DNA of 64,000 nt from Parabacteroides massiliensis (GTDB lineage Bacteria > Bacteroidota > Bacteroidia > Bacteroidales > Tannerellaceae). The stretch lies in the NCBI RefSeq assembly GCF_900155425.1, contig NZ_LT700192.1, positions 204,243-268,242 of the forward strand. The letters are read 5' to 3'. A program made the translations under genes and the position numbers. Under the pieces are notes generated by a model. It had not been told where the DNA came from. It did not search any database and saw only the letters and a list, made by a program, of their open reading frames with translations. Shown piece after piece: positions 43,594-53,526 of this stretch (the stretch's first letter is position 1; the number at the start of each line of letters is the position of its first letter).

Positions 43594-46500
43594 TTAATTA
43601 CTTGATTGTTTGGAGGAAATTATTCCGTTGTTATTATACAAGAGCTTTTTCTTTATAAGTATCCGGATTGCCTCTTCCATTATGGCATCCATATTGGCTC
43701 CTTTACGGCTGAATCCGAGAACTTGCGATGTGACCTTTTTCAAGTCCTCCAGCGGCATGGAAAACTGTTGTTCGATGACATAAAGAGTTGCATTCATGAC
43801 TTCAATGATAGGGATGTCCTGAATATCACGATTGGAATTTATCCGGTACGAGGTGTAATTTTGGGCAGCCTTTTTATCTATCCAATAAGTCTTTGTTTCG
43901 TTCGACAAAGGGTCTTTATAAACATTTGTCAACTGTGAATCGACTATAGTCTGCAAGCGTGAAGTGATTCTTGGAATATTCCATATTTGCAAAATACGTT
44001 TGTATAACAGAGTGTTTGTCACTGGCTGTTCTACGGATATTATTTTTCTCAATTGTTTCTTGACTAATGCAGGTGAGGATATGATGAGATCTATATCCGT
44101 TTTTTTCTTGATTACCGGCAGATCGGCAAAGATATATTCCTTTTCTCTTTTGTTTACCAATTCCAAAACAGGTTCGTCTGCGATACTGAATGACTTATAT
44201 GTATTTGTGGATACAGCCGGGCGCATCGAGCTGTTTTCTTGTTGCAACGTCTCCAATTTTTCAGTGATTCTATCCAATACTTGCTCTTTGTTCTCAAACC
44301 AGTCGATGGACCATATCCGTATAATATTCCAATGTAGCATGTTTAACACTCCTGGCTGAACTATTTCTCTGTCGCGAGTTGTTTTTGTCTCGTAGTAATT
44401 CTTTCCGTCGCACAAAATTCCCAGTAAATATTGATCTTTATTCCGAGGGTTGATAATTGCCAGATCAACCTTGAAATTCGAGCGTCCGACAAATGTGTTT
44501 ACGGTGTATCCTCTGTTCTCCAGTTCTTGGGCGATCAGGTTCACTAAATCGTTTGTTGGAATACGTTTTGTTTGCATTGTGGAAATGAGCGTTGTCCCGC
44601 GTTCGGCAAAATCCAAGAATTTCTTCAAACCTTCAACACCTTTTGCTTTTGAGCGTTTCAGGTCGATTTGTTCGGGATGCAGAGTGGAGAAAATGATCAT
44701 CTCATAGCGAGCACGTGAAACAGCGACATTCAAACGTCGTTCGCCTCCCTGGTTATTTAAAGGACCGAAATTCATTGATACATTCCCGTTTTTGTCGGGA
44801 CCGTATCCGATAGAGAAAAGGATAACGTCGCGTTCGTCACCTTGTACATTTTCAAGATTCTTAATGAAGATGGGTTCATGGCATTGGAATGCTTTTTGTT
44901 CTAATTCCGGATATTTACTCATTTCTTCCAGTAGCAGGTCTTCGATCAGGTTTTGTTGAACCTGGCTGAAAGAAATGACACCGATGCTTTTTCCGGAAAG
45001 TTCCGGGTCTTGCAGACGGCGAATGATTTCTTTTACAATGGCATCAGCTTCCTCCCGGTTACAACGTGTATATCCTTTGTCGTAAATACCATCTACATAG
45101 ATAAGTTTAATTTTTGAAATCCGGTCGTCAACAGATGGAAAAGTATGGAGTTTGCCTTCATAGTACTGAGAGTTGCTGAATGCAATCAGGCTTTCGTGCT
45201 TGCTACGGTAATGCCAGGTAAGATAGCGCGATGGCATGGACAACGAGATACAATCGTCCAAGATGCTTTCCATGTCATCAAATTCGGCCTCCTCATCGTC
45301 TACTTGTGAGGATGAAAAGAAGTTGGTGGGAGGCATTTGTTTTGGATCGCCCACAACTACGAGCGAGTTGCCTCTGGCTATGGCACCTACCGCTTCGCAA
45401 GTCGGCATTTGGGAAGCTTCATCAAAAATTACTAAATCAAATTTATCTTTGTCTAAATCAATATATTGGGCGACCGAAATCGGACTCATCAACATGCAAG
45501 GACATAGTTTGGAAAGTAAAGTAGGAATCTGATCGATAATTCTTCGAATGGATGTTCCTCGTCCTCCGTTAGAGATATTTCGTTTCAGAATGCCCATTTC
45601 AGAATTGGAAGCCACCTCCATGGTAAGAGAAGGCATACGAGCTGCCAGTCTGCAATAGAGCTCTTTTTTGCTTAACTCTTGGAAGTCGGAAGCCAGTGTT
45701 TTATATTTGTTTATCATCTCTTCGAACAACAGACCGTTGAACATTTGTAACGACTTGTTGGCATCTACGGTTTTTATAGCCATCAGGTGACTGACTCCTT
45801 TAAATAGTGCTGAAGACGCTTCTGCCCCGGTTTTGTGTTTACCTTCTATATAGTTGATGACGGCAGACAGATTTTGTATCTCTAATTCTTTTTTTCGGAT
45901 ACACCATTGGTACCAGTTCTTTATCAGGTCGAAATGGTTTGACCATCGGGCTAATAATGGCGGGACAGTCGTCTCGATGTTTGTGTCCGGGATGTCCGTC
46001 TCGCATAATTCCCTGAGTGAATTTTGTATATCAGTGTGTTTTTTGATAAAGTCGGATAACCGGCTCAAATTTTGACCGAAAGCATGCCTGAACAAATCCC
46101 AATCGTTTCCTATTTGAAGAATAAAACCGGAAAGAGTGTTTGTGAATGATATCTTGTTCATTTGGGCATGGTTTAGCAACATCTGGTAGAGCTTTGGCGC
46201 CAGATTTAATGTGTCAAGAATATCATCCCATTTCTCTTTGTCTTTTCTGCCTAAAAACGCAAATGTATCAGCTAACTCCAGAGAACGTTCGCATACGATC
46301 TTATTTTGTTTGTGGTAGGTAGCAAGTTTATTCAGGAAACCTTGGATTTGGTTTTCTTGCAAAGAAGCATTATAGAAACGGATTTTTTTGATGTATGAAC
46401 GTTTGGCAAAGAATTTCGGCAGGAACCACATGGCCTCGACAGCATTCCATTTTTGTTGAAGCATATAGACGTTTTCGTCCAATATTTCAGGAGTAAAGTC

Positions 46501-49389
46501 TTTCAATAGCTCCGATTTGATTTCATCTCGTTTCCTGCCTGAGGCGATGTGTTCTTTCCATTCCTGCGTCAATTCTTTGTTGCCGGCAATCTCTATAATC
46601 GTTTTGTTCAATACCGGCAATTTCAGGAGAATGTCACACATCTCCTTCATCCAAACAAGCCCTTCGAACGTATCGGGCACAGCTAAAGATAAGTCTCTTT
46701 CAAAGAGTCTTCGGTCTTCCATGATCTGTTTGAATACGTTCCGGTAGTCTGTGAGCGATTGTTGTAGTTTTCGGATAGATTCGGATGAAACATCTTTTGG
46801 CATCAGCCCTTTTAGCGGATGGTCTTGTGGATGGCCTGTTATCTGGAAAACGATATCCAAGCTGATAAGTTCTTCTCGTATTTTGTCCAATTTCTCTTTA
46901 TTCAGGAAGTCCGGGAGAGATTGCCCAAGTAGCAATTCGTCTCCAGGTATCGACAGATAGTTTGTGATACACTCGTACAATGAATACCCGTATGTTTGAG
47001 GAGAATGTAAAACTTCCATATATTCGATCAGTTTTTTACGGTGATCGAATAACCTTTTCGATAAATTCTTATATTCGGCGGGCGACTGGATGTGCGTTAC
47101 CTCTATCGCTTTTTGCATTTGTTCGAGGAAATGCGATTTGGTTGCTTTGTTGGAATGCATTTCAAGGCAAAAAGGATCAAGCCCTATTTTGGCAAGGCGG
47201 TTTTGCACGACTGAAAGAGCCGCCATTTTTTCAGCGACGAATAAAACTCTTTTCCCTTTATACAAAGCATTGGCAATCATATTGGTAATAGTCTGGGATT
47301 TACCGGTTCCGGGAGGACCGTGCAGGATGAAACTTTTACCCTCGCCGGATTCGATAACTGCTTCCAACTGGGAAGAATCGACATCTACGGGAATTGAAAA
47401 ATCAGAAGGAGCCATTCGCTTGTCGATCAGTCTGGCTTCAGCTTTCGGAACTGTGTCGGTCCATTGTATCCTGTTTTCCATAAGGCTTGCGATCACAGGA
47501 TTCTTTTTTAGTTTGTCTGCATTACTGTGGATGTCATTCCACATGACAAATTTGTTGAAAGAAAATAATCCGAGTAAAGATTCTTCAATGACATCCCAGC
47601 GTTTCATGTTACGGATGCAAGTACGAATTGTCGCAAAAATACGTTTTACATCCACACCGCTTTCGTCTGTCGGTAGTTGATTCAGGTTGGATAAGTTAAT
47701 GTCGTATTGCTGTTTTAATAATTCCACCAAAGTGATGTTTAATATAATATCCTCATCTCTCGTTCGGATTGTGTAGCCGGCGGTGCCTCTGCTACGGATG
47801 ATATCGATAGGTAATAATAATATTGGGGCAAATCGGGGTTTTACACTCCGTTCCGTTTCAAACCATTTCATAATGCCCAATACGAGAAACAAAGAATTGG
47901 CGCCGTTTTCCTCTAAAGAAGTACGCGATGTCCTGTATATGAATTTTAGTGCATTTTGAAGTTCCGTCTCGGTCAGGTATGAATGGATTTTTTTGTTCTG
48001 CAGTCCGTTAACAACTAAATTTTTTAACCTGTCTTTCAAAAGAGACGAGTCATACATGCCGGATTCTTTCGGTTCTATTTTTTTCGTGGTCGGGCTTGAT
48101 AATATCTGATAGTTCTCACCAGCTTGCAGATGATCCTCAAGGTGGTCGATGTCAAAAGAAATAAAAGGAATGACACGTCTTCCTAATCTGATATTTATGA
48201 GATTATTACGTAAAGAGAAATCCAATAATTTCCTTTCCCAAATGGTTTGTTTGGTTATCTTTTTTTGTGTGTCATCAATTTTGATTTCGAAACGATTCAG
48301 CTGGTTGACTTCTTTTGTTGCATTTTCGTGCTTGATTCCTGTATTTACAATTTCCCATGATCCGTTATTATTTATACGTTGGGGAAGGGGACGGATATTA
48401 TTGAGCCGACAACGAAAGACATCGATAAACAACTCGAATTTGTTATCTTCCTTAAGTTCATTTTCAGCACGATGTACGGCTTCTTCGAAAGGAACATTTT
48501 GTGAAGAAGTCAAAGCTGTTGTTTCCACTAAAACAAGGTCATTGATTCCATCTGCACTTCCCTTTAGCAAGAATGAGGCATCGTCGCTGATCATTTGTGA
48601 ATAACCGTCTGGCGTAAGCCAAGCACCGACAAAAATATGGCCTTTTAATAAAACCAATAGTGGATGAATGCCGTTGGCCTCCAGGCATGAAGCAAAAAGT
48701 AATGTCAGATCCAGGCAAGTACCTAACTTCTCAGTCAAAACCTTATCTGCTAAACGTACGCGTTGTCCATGTTTTTCGAAACTGGCCGGAGGAGAACAAT
48801 AGACCAATGATTCGGAGCGGAGAGCTTCATAGATGGCTGCTACCTGTTTGCGAACCCGGTTGGGGTCTTGTGTCTGATATTCGTCAAGAGCAGAATCGCC
48901 TGTCCATGACTCGAGAAACCCGGAAGCGTTGATCCTGATTCTGGATAAGATGGGGTGATTGGGTGTTACAAAAGCCGCGAGCAATTCTGGCAAAATGCCG
49001 GAACCAGTCCATTGGTCGAAAGCCATTAAACTGATAGGATATTTCTGTTCGAAGGCGATATTGCCGTCAATAGCCAACAAAAGATGGAAGTCTGTTTCTA
49101 TTCCTTCTGTAAATTCGATCAGTTTATTTGTTTGAGGAGTAATCTCAAGAGACTTTATTTGTAAGCGTTGTCCTGCGGGAATAATATCGATAACTACTTC
49201 TGAACGCTTGATCAGTTCTCCTTCGATTATCACTTTTACCAGATTCCAGTCTGAATTATCCGTGTTTATGATCTCACAGAAAATACAAGCCGGTATGTGG
49301 TTGTGTATCATGGCATAATTAATACATGGCAGGTATTCCAGCTGTACCTTGCCATTCTGTTGGGCGTTTATAGTCTGTTCGTCATCCAT
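43594..49389 (-). CDS. DUF4011-type SF1 helicase with Vsr/PD-(D/E)XK-like nuclease and DUF3320 domains
   Basis: A 1931-residue multidomain protein. N-terminal beta domains and a transglutaminase-like Cys-His region (1-320; C225 in KLGTCLDLTLLFASC, H251 in LKGHIFVGAWL), DUF4011 (about 380-600, TIWERKLLDFSLRNNLINIR), an SF1 helicase of the COG1112/Upf1 type (Walker A GPPGTGKSQT at 691-700, DEAS at 1323-1326, GDPKQMPP at 1347-1354, VQGDERD at 1515-1521, VAVSRAR near 1555), an insert with coiled coils (about 820-1290), a Vsr/REase-like nuclease (1614-1697: ELENRGY, KVDLAI, LCDGKNYY) and DUF3320 (about 1790-1918). DUF4011-helicase-Vsr proteins have been reported as single-gene antiphage systems (Hhe; from memory). 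The neighbours are housekeeping-type genes, not a defence island. Confidence 0.85.
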   Translation of the reverse strand: MDDEQTINAQQNGKVQLEYLPCINYAMIHNHIPACIFCEIINTDNSDWNLVKVIIEGELIKRSEVVIDIIPAGQRLQIKSLEITPQTNKLIEFTEGIETDFHLLLAIDGNIAFEQKYPISLMAFDQWTGSGILPELLAAFVTPNHPILSRIRINASGFLESWTGDSALDEYQTQDPNRVRKQVAAIYEALRSESLVYCSPPASFEKHGQRVRLADKVLTEKLGTCLDLTLLFASCLEANGIHPLLVLLKGHIFVGAWLTPDGYSQMISDDASFLLKGSADGINDLVLVETTALTSSQNVPFEEAVHRAENELKEDNKFELFIDVFRCRLNNIRPLPQRINNNGSWEIVNTGIKHENATKEVNQLNRFEIKIDDTQKKITKQTIWERKLLDFSLRNNLINIRLGRRVIPFISFDIDHLEDHLQAGENYQILSSPTTKKIEPKESGMYDSSLLKDRLKNLVVNGLQNKKIHSYLTETELQNALKFIYRTSRTSLEENGANSLFLVLGIMKWFETERSVKPRFAPILLLPIDIIRSRGTAGYTIRTRDEDIILNITLVELLKQQYDINLSNLNQLPTDESGVDVKRIFATIRTCIRNMKRWDVIEESLLGLFSFNKFVMWNDIHSNADKLKKNPVIASLMENRIQWTDTVPKAEARLIDKRMAPSDFSIPVDVDSSQLEAVIESGEGKSFILHGPPGTGKSQTITNMIANALYKGKRVLFVAEKMAALSVVQNRLAKIGLDPFCLEMHSNKATKSHFLEQMQKAIEVTHIQSPAEYKNLSKRLFDHRKKLIEYMEVLHSPQTYGYSLYECITNYLSIPGDELLLGQSLPDFLNKEKLDKIREELISLDIVFQITGHPQDHPLKGLMPKDVSSESIRKLQQSLTDYRNVFKQIMEDRRLFERDLSLAVPDTFEGLVWMKEMCDILLKLPVLNKTIIEIAGNKELTQEWKEHIASGRKRDEIKSELLKDFTPEILDENVYMLQQKWNAVEAMWFLPKFFAKRSYIKKIRFYNASLQENQIQGFLNKLATYHKQNKIVCERSLELADTFAFLGRKDKEKWDDILDTLNLAPKLYQMLLNHAQMNKISFTNTLSGFILQIGNDWDLFRHAFGQNLSRLSDFIKKHTDIQNSLRELCETDIPDTNIETTVPPLLARWSNHFDLIKNWYQWCIRKKELEIQNLSAVINYIEGKHKTGAEASSALFKGVSHLMAIKTVDANKSLQMFNGLLFEEMINKYKTLASDFQELSKKELYCRLAARMPSLTMEVASNSEMGILKRNISNGGRGTSIRRIIDQIPTLLSKLCPCMLMSPISVAQYIDLDKDKFDLVIFDEASQMPTCEAVGAIARGNSLVVVGDPKQMPPTNFFSSSQVDDEEAEFDDMESILDDCISLSMPSRYLTWHYRSKHESLIAFSNSQYYEGKLHTFPSVDDRISKIKLIYVDGIYDKGYTRCNREEADAIVKEIIRRLQDPELSGKSIGVISFSQVQQNLIEDLLLEEMSKYPELEQKAFQCHEPIFIKNLENVQGDERDVILFSIGYGPDKNGNVSMNFGPLNNQGGERRLNVAVSRARYEMIIFSTLHPEQIDLKRSKAKGVEGLKKFLDFAERGTTLISTMQTKRIPTNDLVNLIAQELENRGYTVNTFVGRSNFKVDLAIINPRNKDQYLLGILCDGKNYYETKTTRDREIVQPGVLNMLHWNIIRIWSIDWFENKEQVLDRITEKLETLQQENSSMRPAVSTNTYKSFSIADEPVLELVNKREKEYIFADLPVIKKKTDIDLIISSPALVKKQLRKIISVEQPVTNTLLYKRILQIWNIPRITSRLQTIVDSQLTNVYKDPLSNETKTYWIDKKAAQNYTSYRINSNRDIQDIPIIEVMNATLYVIEQQFSMPLEDLKKVTSQVLGFSRKGANMDAIMEEAIRILIKKKLLYNNNGIISSKQSSN

Positions 49390-49420
49390 ATTGTTTGGCT
49401 TATGATAAAGGATTTTTTAC

Positions 49421-49428
49421 AAACTTAC
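49421..49428 (-). promoter_or_regulatory. Promoter -7 element of the DUF4011 gene
   Basis: TAAGTTTG on the minus strand, 32 nt before the start codon, matches TAnnTTTG; no clear -33 box. The 158-bp gap to the divergent barrel gene is AT-rich. Confidence 0.4.
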
Positions 49429-49547
49429 TAAAAATATTGATTGTAAGCGTGTTTAATGAAAGAAACAATGAATTTCTTTTTTAGATGATTGGATTGCAAA
49501 AGCGAAAATCCTATCTTCGTAGCGTTGTTAACAAACCGGTGTAGGAA

Positions 49548-51965
49548 ATGAAGACGTGTTTTTATCTCTTGTTGACCTTATTGTGTATTAGCTATTCTGC
49601 CATAGCAGCACCAGGCTTCCGTATAAAAGGAAAAATAGTCGATGCCAATAACAACCAACCGATAGATTTTGCCGATGTGCTCCTTTTTCAAGAAGGAGAC
49701 GTCAATCCTGTGTTTCATGTTTTGCCCGATCCCGACGGTATGTTTCGTATTGCCGATGTGAAAGATGGAAGGTATAACCTTTTGGTGCGTTTGGTCGGTT
49801 ACGATTTGTATAATCGTCCCGGCATTGTTTTGGATGCCGCTTCGAAAGCGGTGGATTTGGGAACAATCGCCATGAAACCATTGGAAGTGGGGTTGGCGGA
49901 AGTCGAAGTAGTGGCTCAGAAAAAGCAAGTGATTTATAAATTGGACAAGAAGGTGATCGAAGCCTCTTCGAACCTGCTTGCCGGAGGCGGATCGGCTGTC
50001 GATATCTTGGAGAATACACCCTCCATACGCGTGGATGCGGAAGGAGAGGTCAGTTTCCGGGGAAGTACCGGTTTTACGGTCTATGTAGATGGCAAACCGA
50101 GCGTGTTCAGTGGTACGCAGGCTTTGGAGCAGATCCCCGCGGGACATATCGAGAATATAGAAATCATCACCACGCCTTCGGCCCGTCACGACACGGGAGG
50201 CGATGTAGGGATTATCAATATCGTGACAAAGAAACACGCCCGGCATGGTTTTAGCGGTATGGTGAACCTGACGGGAAGTACGGTCCTTTCGCGTGGGGTG
50301 GATTTCCTTGTGTCTCAGCAGAACAAAGCATCGCGCTGGTATTTGGGCGGTGTGTGGAGTGACCGCCTGCGCAAGAGTGATTTCGATCAGGAGAAGACGA
50401 CTATTATCTCAGATACGGCAACAACATCCCATTCCAACGGACCGCGTAAAAGTAACAACTTCAACTATTCGCTGAAGGCGGGCTGGATGTACGCATTGCC
50501 CCATACCACGTTGAATGCCGACCTGGAAGGTGGTTATGGCGGGCGTACGCGCAACGGTGACCTTGATTATAAGGAAAAACGCCTGGCTGACGGAGGAACT
50601 TTCGGGGAAGGCGATTATTATAGTCGTGACGATTACGACCTGCATGAAACTTATTTCCAGGGAACGATCGGTTTCGATCATAAATTCGACGATAAGGGAC
50701 ATCAGTTGACGGGCAGTTTCTATTTGAAATACGGAGGTAATGCGATGGAATATTTTCAGAGTGACCTTTTTAATAAGAATAACGAGCGTGAAAAGGGACA
50801 TCGCGCCTGGGAAGATGAACATCGCTGGACAGTACGGGGCAATCTGGACTATATTTATCCCTACAGCAAGACTGGACGGATCGAAGGCGGTTACCAATAT
50901 TTCTCTTATTTGGAAGATGGCGACTACACGATGCATTTCTGGGATCCGGAGAAGAAAGAGTTTTATAACCGGGACGATATCTATAATACGTTCTATTTCC
51001 AACATGGCATCAATTCGGTCTATGCAATTGTTGCCGACAGCTATAAGTCGTTCGATTTTCAGGCCGGCGTACGGGGTGAGCATACGCATCGTGTCTTGCG
51101 CAGTTCCATTCCGGGCAAGGACCGTACATACAATAAGTTCGAGTTTTTCCCTTCCCTTCATTTAGGCTATACGTTCCCGAAGGAACATAAACTGTTGGCT
51201 TCTTATTCGCGCCGCATCACCCGTCCGGAACTCTTTTTCATGGAGCCGTATATCACTTATCGGGATTTTTATTCGGCCGAAATCGGTAATCCGGATATCC
51301 GTTCGGAATATATCAATTCTTTCGAGTTGAATTATAAGAAGAATATCGGCGAGCATACGGTTTCAGCGACCGTGTTCCACCGGAGCCGCAAGGATAAGAT
51401 CGAACGTTTGCGCGTCCCCTACGAAGCCGGAGTGACGCTGGATTCGATGGCGAATGTCGGACACGACTATTCGACCGGTGTCGAATTGAGCGGGCAACTA
51501 CAGCTTACCCGCTGGTGGAATGTGAACCTGAACGGCAGCCTGTATCATTATAAGGTAAAGAACCAGTATAAAACCGGCGGTGAAAATGAGACAAGTACGA
51601 ACTACGATGTCATGTTGAACAACTCTTTCGATGTCTTTAAATATACCCGTATCCAGGTGGACGGCAACTTTGTCGGTCCGTCTGTCACGACTCAAGGACG
51701 TACGGATGCTTTCTGGTATGTGAATCTTGCCGTTCGTCAGCAGTTGATGAACCGTAAGCTGGCGGCAACGCTTTCGTTCCGGGATGTCTTCAATTCGGCC
51801 CGTTATGTAAGTAAGATCATCACATCCGACTTGCAGTCCATCACGCGAATTCGCCCCAGCTATCCGCTCATTACGCTTACGCTCAGTTATACGTTCAACA
51901 ATTTCAAGGGCAAGAGCTCTCAGAAGAAGGAAGATCATGATTTGTTTGAAGGAACGAACCATTAA
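49548..51965 (+). CDS. Outer-membrane beta-barrel protein, TonB-receptor-like, with carboxypeptidase-D-like domain
   Basis: An 805-residue OMP_b-brl_3-type protein: signal peptide to about residue 20 (CISYSAIAAPG), carboxypeptidase-D-like domain (23-120, IKGKIVDANNNQPIDFADVL), plug-like region (125-245, GLAEVEVVAQKKQVIYKLDK; TVYVDGKPSVFSGTQALEQI) and barrel ending near residue 790 (ITLTLSYTFNNFKGKSSQKK). It is related to the 13540 protein. It is followed after 45 bp by two ECF sigma factor genes, which have their own -7-like element, so linkage is possible but unproven. Confidence 0.85.
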   Translation: MKTCFYLLLTLLCISYSAIAAPGFRIKGKIVDANNNQPIDFADVLLFQEGDVNPVFHVLPDPDGMFRIADVKDGRYNLLVRLVGYDLYNRPGIVLDAASKAVDLGTIAMKPLEVGLAEVEVVAQKKQVIYKLDKKVIEASSNLLAGGGSAVDILENTPSIRVDAEGEVSFRGSTGFTVYVDGKPSVFSGTQALEQIPAGHIENIEIITTPSARHDTGGDVGIINIVTKKHARHGFSGMVNLTGSTVLSRGVDFLVSQQNKASRWYLGGVWSDRLRKSDFDQEKTTIISDTATTSHSNGPRKSNNFNYSLKAGWMYALPHTTLNADLEGGYGGRTRNGDLDYKEKRLADGGTFGEGDYYSRDDYDLHETYFQGTIGFDHKFDDKGHQLTGSFYLKYGGNAMEYFQSDLFNKNNEREKGHRAWEDEHRWTVRGNLDYIYPYSKTGRIEGGYQYFSYLEDGDYTMHFWDPEKKEFYNRDDIYNTFYFQHGINSVYAIVADSYKSFDFQAGVRGEHTHRVLRSSIPGKDRTYNKFEFFPSLHLGYTFPKEHKLLASYSRRITRPELFFMEPYITYRDFYSAEIGNPDIRSEYINSFELNYKKNIGEHTVSATVFHRSRKDKIERLRVPYEAGVTLDSMANVGHDYSTGVELSGQLQLTRWWNVNLNGSLYHYKVKNQYKTGGENETSTNYDVMLNNSFDVFKYTRIQVDGNFVGPSVTTQGRTDAFWYVNLAVRQQLMNRKLAATLSFRDVFNSARYVSKIITSDLQSITRIRPSYPLITLTLSYTFNNFKGKSSQKKEDHDLFEGTNH

Positions 51966-51983
51966 GTAATTGACAATTTTTCC

Positions 51984-51991
51984 TACATTTG
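51984..51991 (+). promoter_or_regulatory. Promoter -7 element of the first ECF sigma gene
   Basis: TACATTTG matches TAnnTTTG and lies 18 nt before the start codon; no good -33 box was seen. Confidence 0.4.
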
Positions 51992-52009
51992 TGCAGAATT
52001 TAAAGAAAT

Positions 52010-52552
52010 ATGGAGGAACGGGAACTGATATTATTATTGAAGCAGAGCAGTAAGGACGCATTTACTGCTCTGTATAAGCAATATTGGAAACAGGTCTATA
52101 ATTTCAGTCGCCTCTATCTGACCAGAGCCGATGCAGCCGAAGAAGTAGTGCAGGAAGTATTTATCAAAATATGGGAAACGCGCGAGTTTCTTCGTGAAGA
52201 CGATCATTTTAAAGGCTTGCTTTTCATCATCACCCGGAATTTGATCTTTAACCGGTACCGTAAAAACGTGAATGAAGAATTCTACAAGGTCACAGTTCTT
52301 GCCGCATTGGAAGAACCGTATGACGTAGAAGAAGAGATTGACGCCCACAATCTCCAGGAATACATAGACCGTCTGATCGACGAATTACCGCCACGCCGCC
52401 GTGAGATTTTTAACTTGAGCCGTAAGGGGCAAAAGAGCTACAAAGAAATAGCCCTTCTGTTGGATATTTCTGAGAAAACAGTCGAAAATCAAATCAGTGA
52501 AGCCCTCAAATATTTGAAGAAAAACATAACATTGCTTCTTCTTTTCATCTGA
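52010..52552 (+). CDS. ECF-type RNA polymerase sigma factor, first of pair
   Basis: A 180-residue extracytoplasmic-function sigma factor: region 2 (about 15-80; ALYKQYWKQVYNFSRLYLTR, AAEEVVQEVFIKIWE) and region 4 (about 120-172; IDELPPRRREIFNLSRKGQK, SYKEIALLLDISEKTVENQI). In Bacteroidales, such factors usually pair with a FecR-like anti-sigma factor and activate a SusCD or other TonB-transducer locus. No FecR-like gene follows; another ECF gene starts 183 bp downstream. Confidence 0.92.
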   Translation: MEERELILLLKQSSKDAFTALYKQYWKQVYNFSRLYLTRADAAEEVVQEVFIKIWETREFLREDDHFKGLLFIITRNLIFNRYRKNVNEEFYKVTVLAALEEPYDVEEEIDAHNLQEYIDRLIDELPPRRREIFNLSRKGQKSYKEIALLLDISEKTVENQISEALKYLKKNITLLLLFI

Positions 52553-52735
52553 TTCTAAGCGTTTCGTTTTTCGTTTTAAAGGAATCCGATTCATCGAAAC
52601 AAATATGTTTTTAGTATTATCAGCAAAAGTGTAAAGAATGCGGGAGGATAAGCAAAGTTTGTAAAAATAGTATTATTTTTGTAGGCGAGTGTTGATTGAA
52701 TGTACAGTTGAAAGTTTTAAAATCACTGGTATAAT

Positions 52736-53335
52736 ATGTTCGATATTTCTTTGTTGCATGAATTGAAGAAGGGAAATAGAGAAGCCTTTAATGGCGTTTT
52801 CCGTTACTTCTATCCCCGAATGATGGCTTACGTGGCTTCTATGGTAGAGCAGAAGGTGGCGGAAGATATTGTCCAGGATGTTTTCCTGTATGTTTGGGAA
52901 AACCGTGAGAAGATATATATCAGTGATGGTTTCTATTCTTATCTTTTTCAATCCGCTTATACGCGCTGCTTGGACTATATCAAGAAAAATCTCTCAGTTG
53001 AAAAATACCATTCTCAGACTTACGAGAAATATTTGGCAGATTATCAAAACCTGTTGAAAGACGACAACCCTGTTATAGAAGAGCTTTCCATAAAAGATTT
53101 CTATTACCGTTTGTATGAATTGCTGGAACACCTGCCCGCCCAACGCCGTGAAGTTTTCATTCTTACCTATATAAAAGGACTGACAGCTAAAGAAGTAGCA
53201 GAGCAAACCCAGATACCGCAGCGCACGGTAGAAAGCCATTTGTATTTAGCCCTCCAATACCTCAAAAAGCATATGTCCAAAAACGACTATTATATACTTT
53301 GTACCATTCTTCTTTCGCATGGCATACATGCTTGA
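52736..53335 (+). CDS. ECF-type RNA polymerase sigma factor, second of pair
   Basis: A 199-residue ECF sigma factor; region 2 (AFNGVFRYFYPRMMAYVASM, AEDIVQDVFLYVWENREKIY) and region 4 (LEHLPAQRREVFILTYIKGL, TAKEVAEQTQIPQRTVESHL). It diverges clearly from the first copy, so this is not a recent tandem duplication. It stands directly before a SusC-type gene with an STN domain, the expected target. The 191 bp between hold no anti-sigma gene. Confidence 0.92.
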   Translation: MFDISLLHELKKGNREAFNGVFRYFYPRMMAYVASMVEQKVAEDIVQDVFLYVWENREKIYISDGFYSYLFQSAYTRCLDYIKKNLSVEKYHSQTYEKYLADYQNLLKDDNPVIEELSIKDFYYRLYELLEHLPAQRREVFILTYIKGLTAKEVAEQTQIPQRTVESHLYLALQYLKKHMSKNDYYILCTILLSHGIHA

Positions 53336-53526
53336 CATAAGAAAAATCATTTATTGGAAATTGAAATGTAATCTGAAGTAAACAGTTCTGTAATATCGGG
53401 GATATTCCTTTGCAGCGGTTAATTTACAAACGCTGTCCGATATGGGAAGTGTTATTGGCGGGTACGATTGTATCCGGTAAAAAGTTAACTGGTTTTTATA
53501 GTACTAACAAAAACGAATCACATGGT

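Noticed and set aside
41025..49389. Defence island around the DUF4011 gene
   Set aside because: The flanking genes are an SDR, an APC permease, tRNAs and an outer-membrane barrel; no methylase, integrase or other defence gene was found. The tRNAs show no att-type repeat of their 3' ends further along the window.
52553..52735. Remnant of an anti-sigma gene between the two sigma genes
   Set aside because: Only 183 bp, with stops in the frames I followed and no FecR-like residues; a decayed copy is possible but not supported.
53410..53526. Upstream extension of the SusC gene from a TTG
   Set aside because: The 39 extra residues have no signal-peptide character, and a standard signal peptide begins at 53527.
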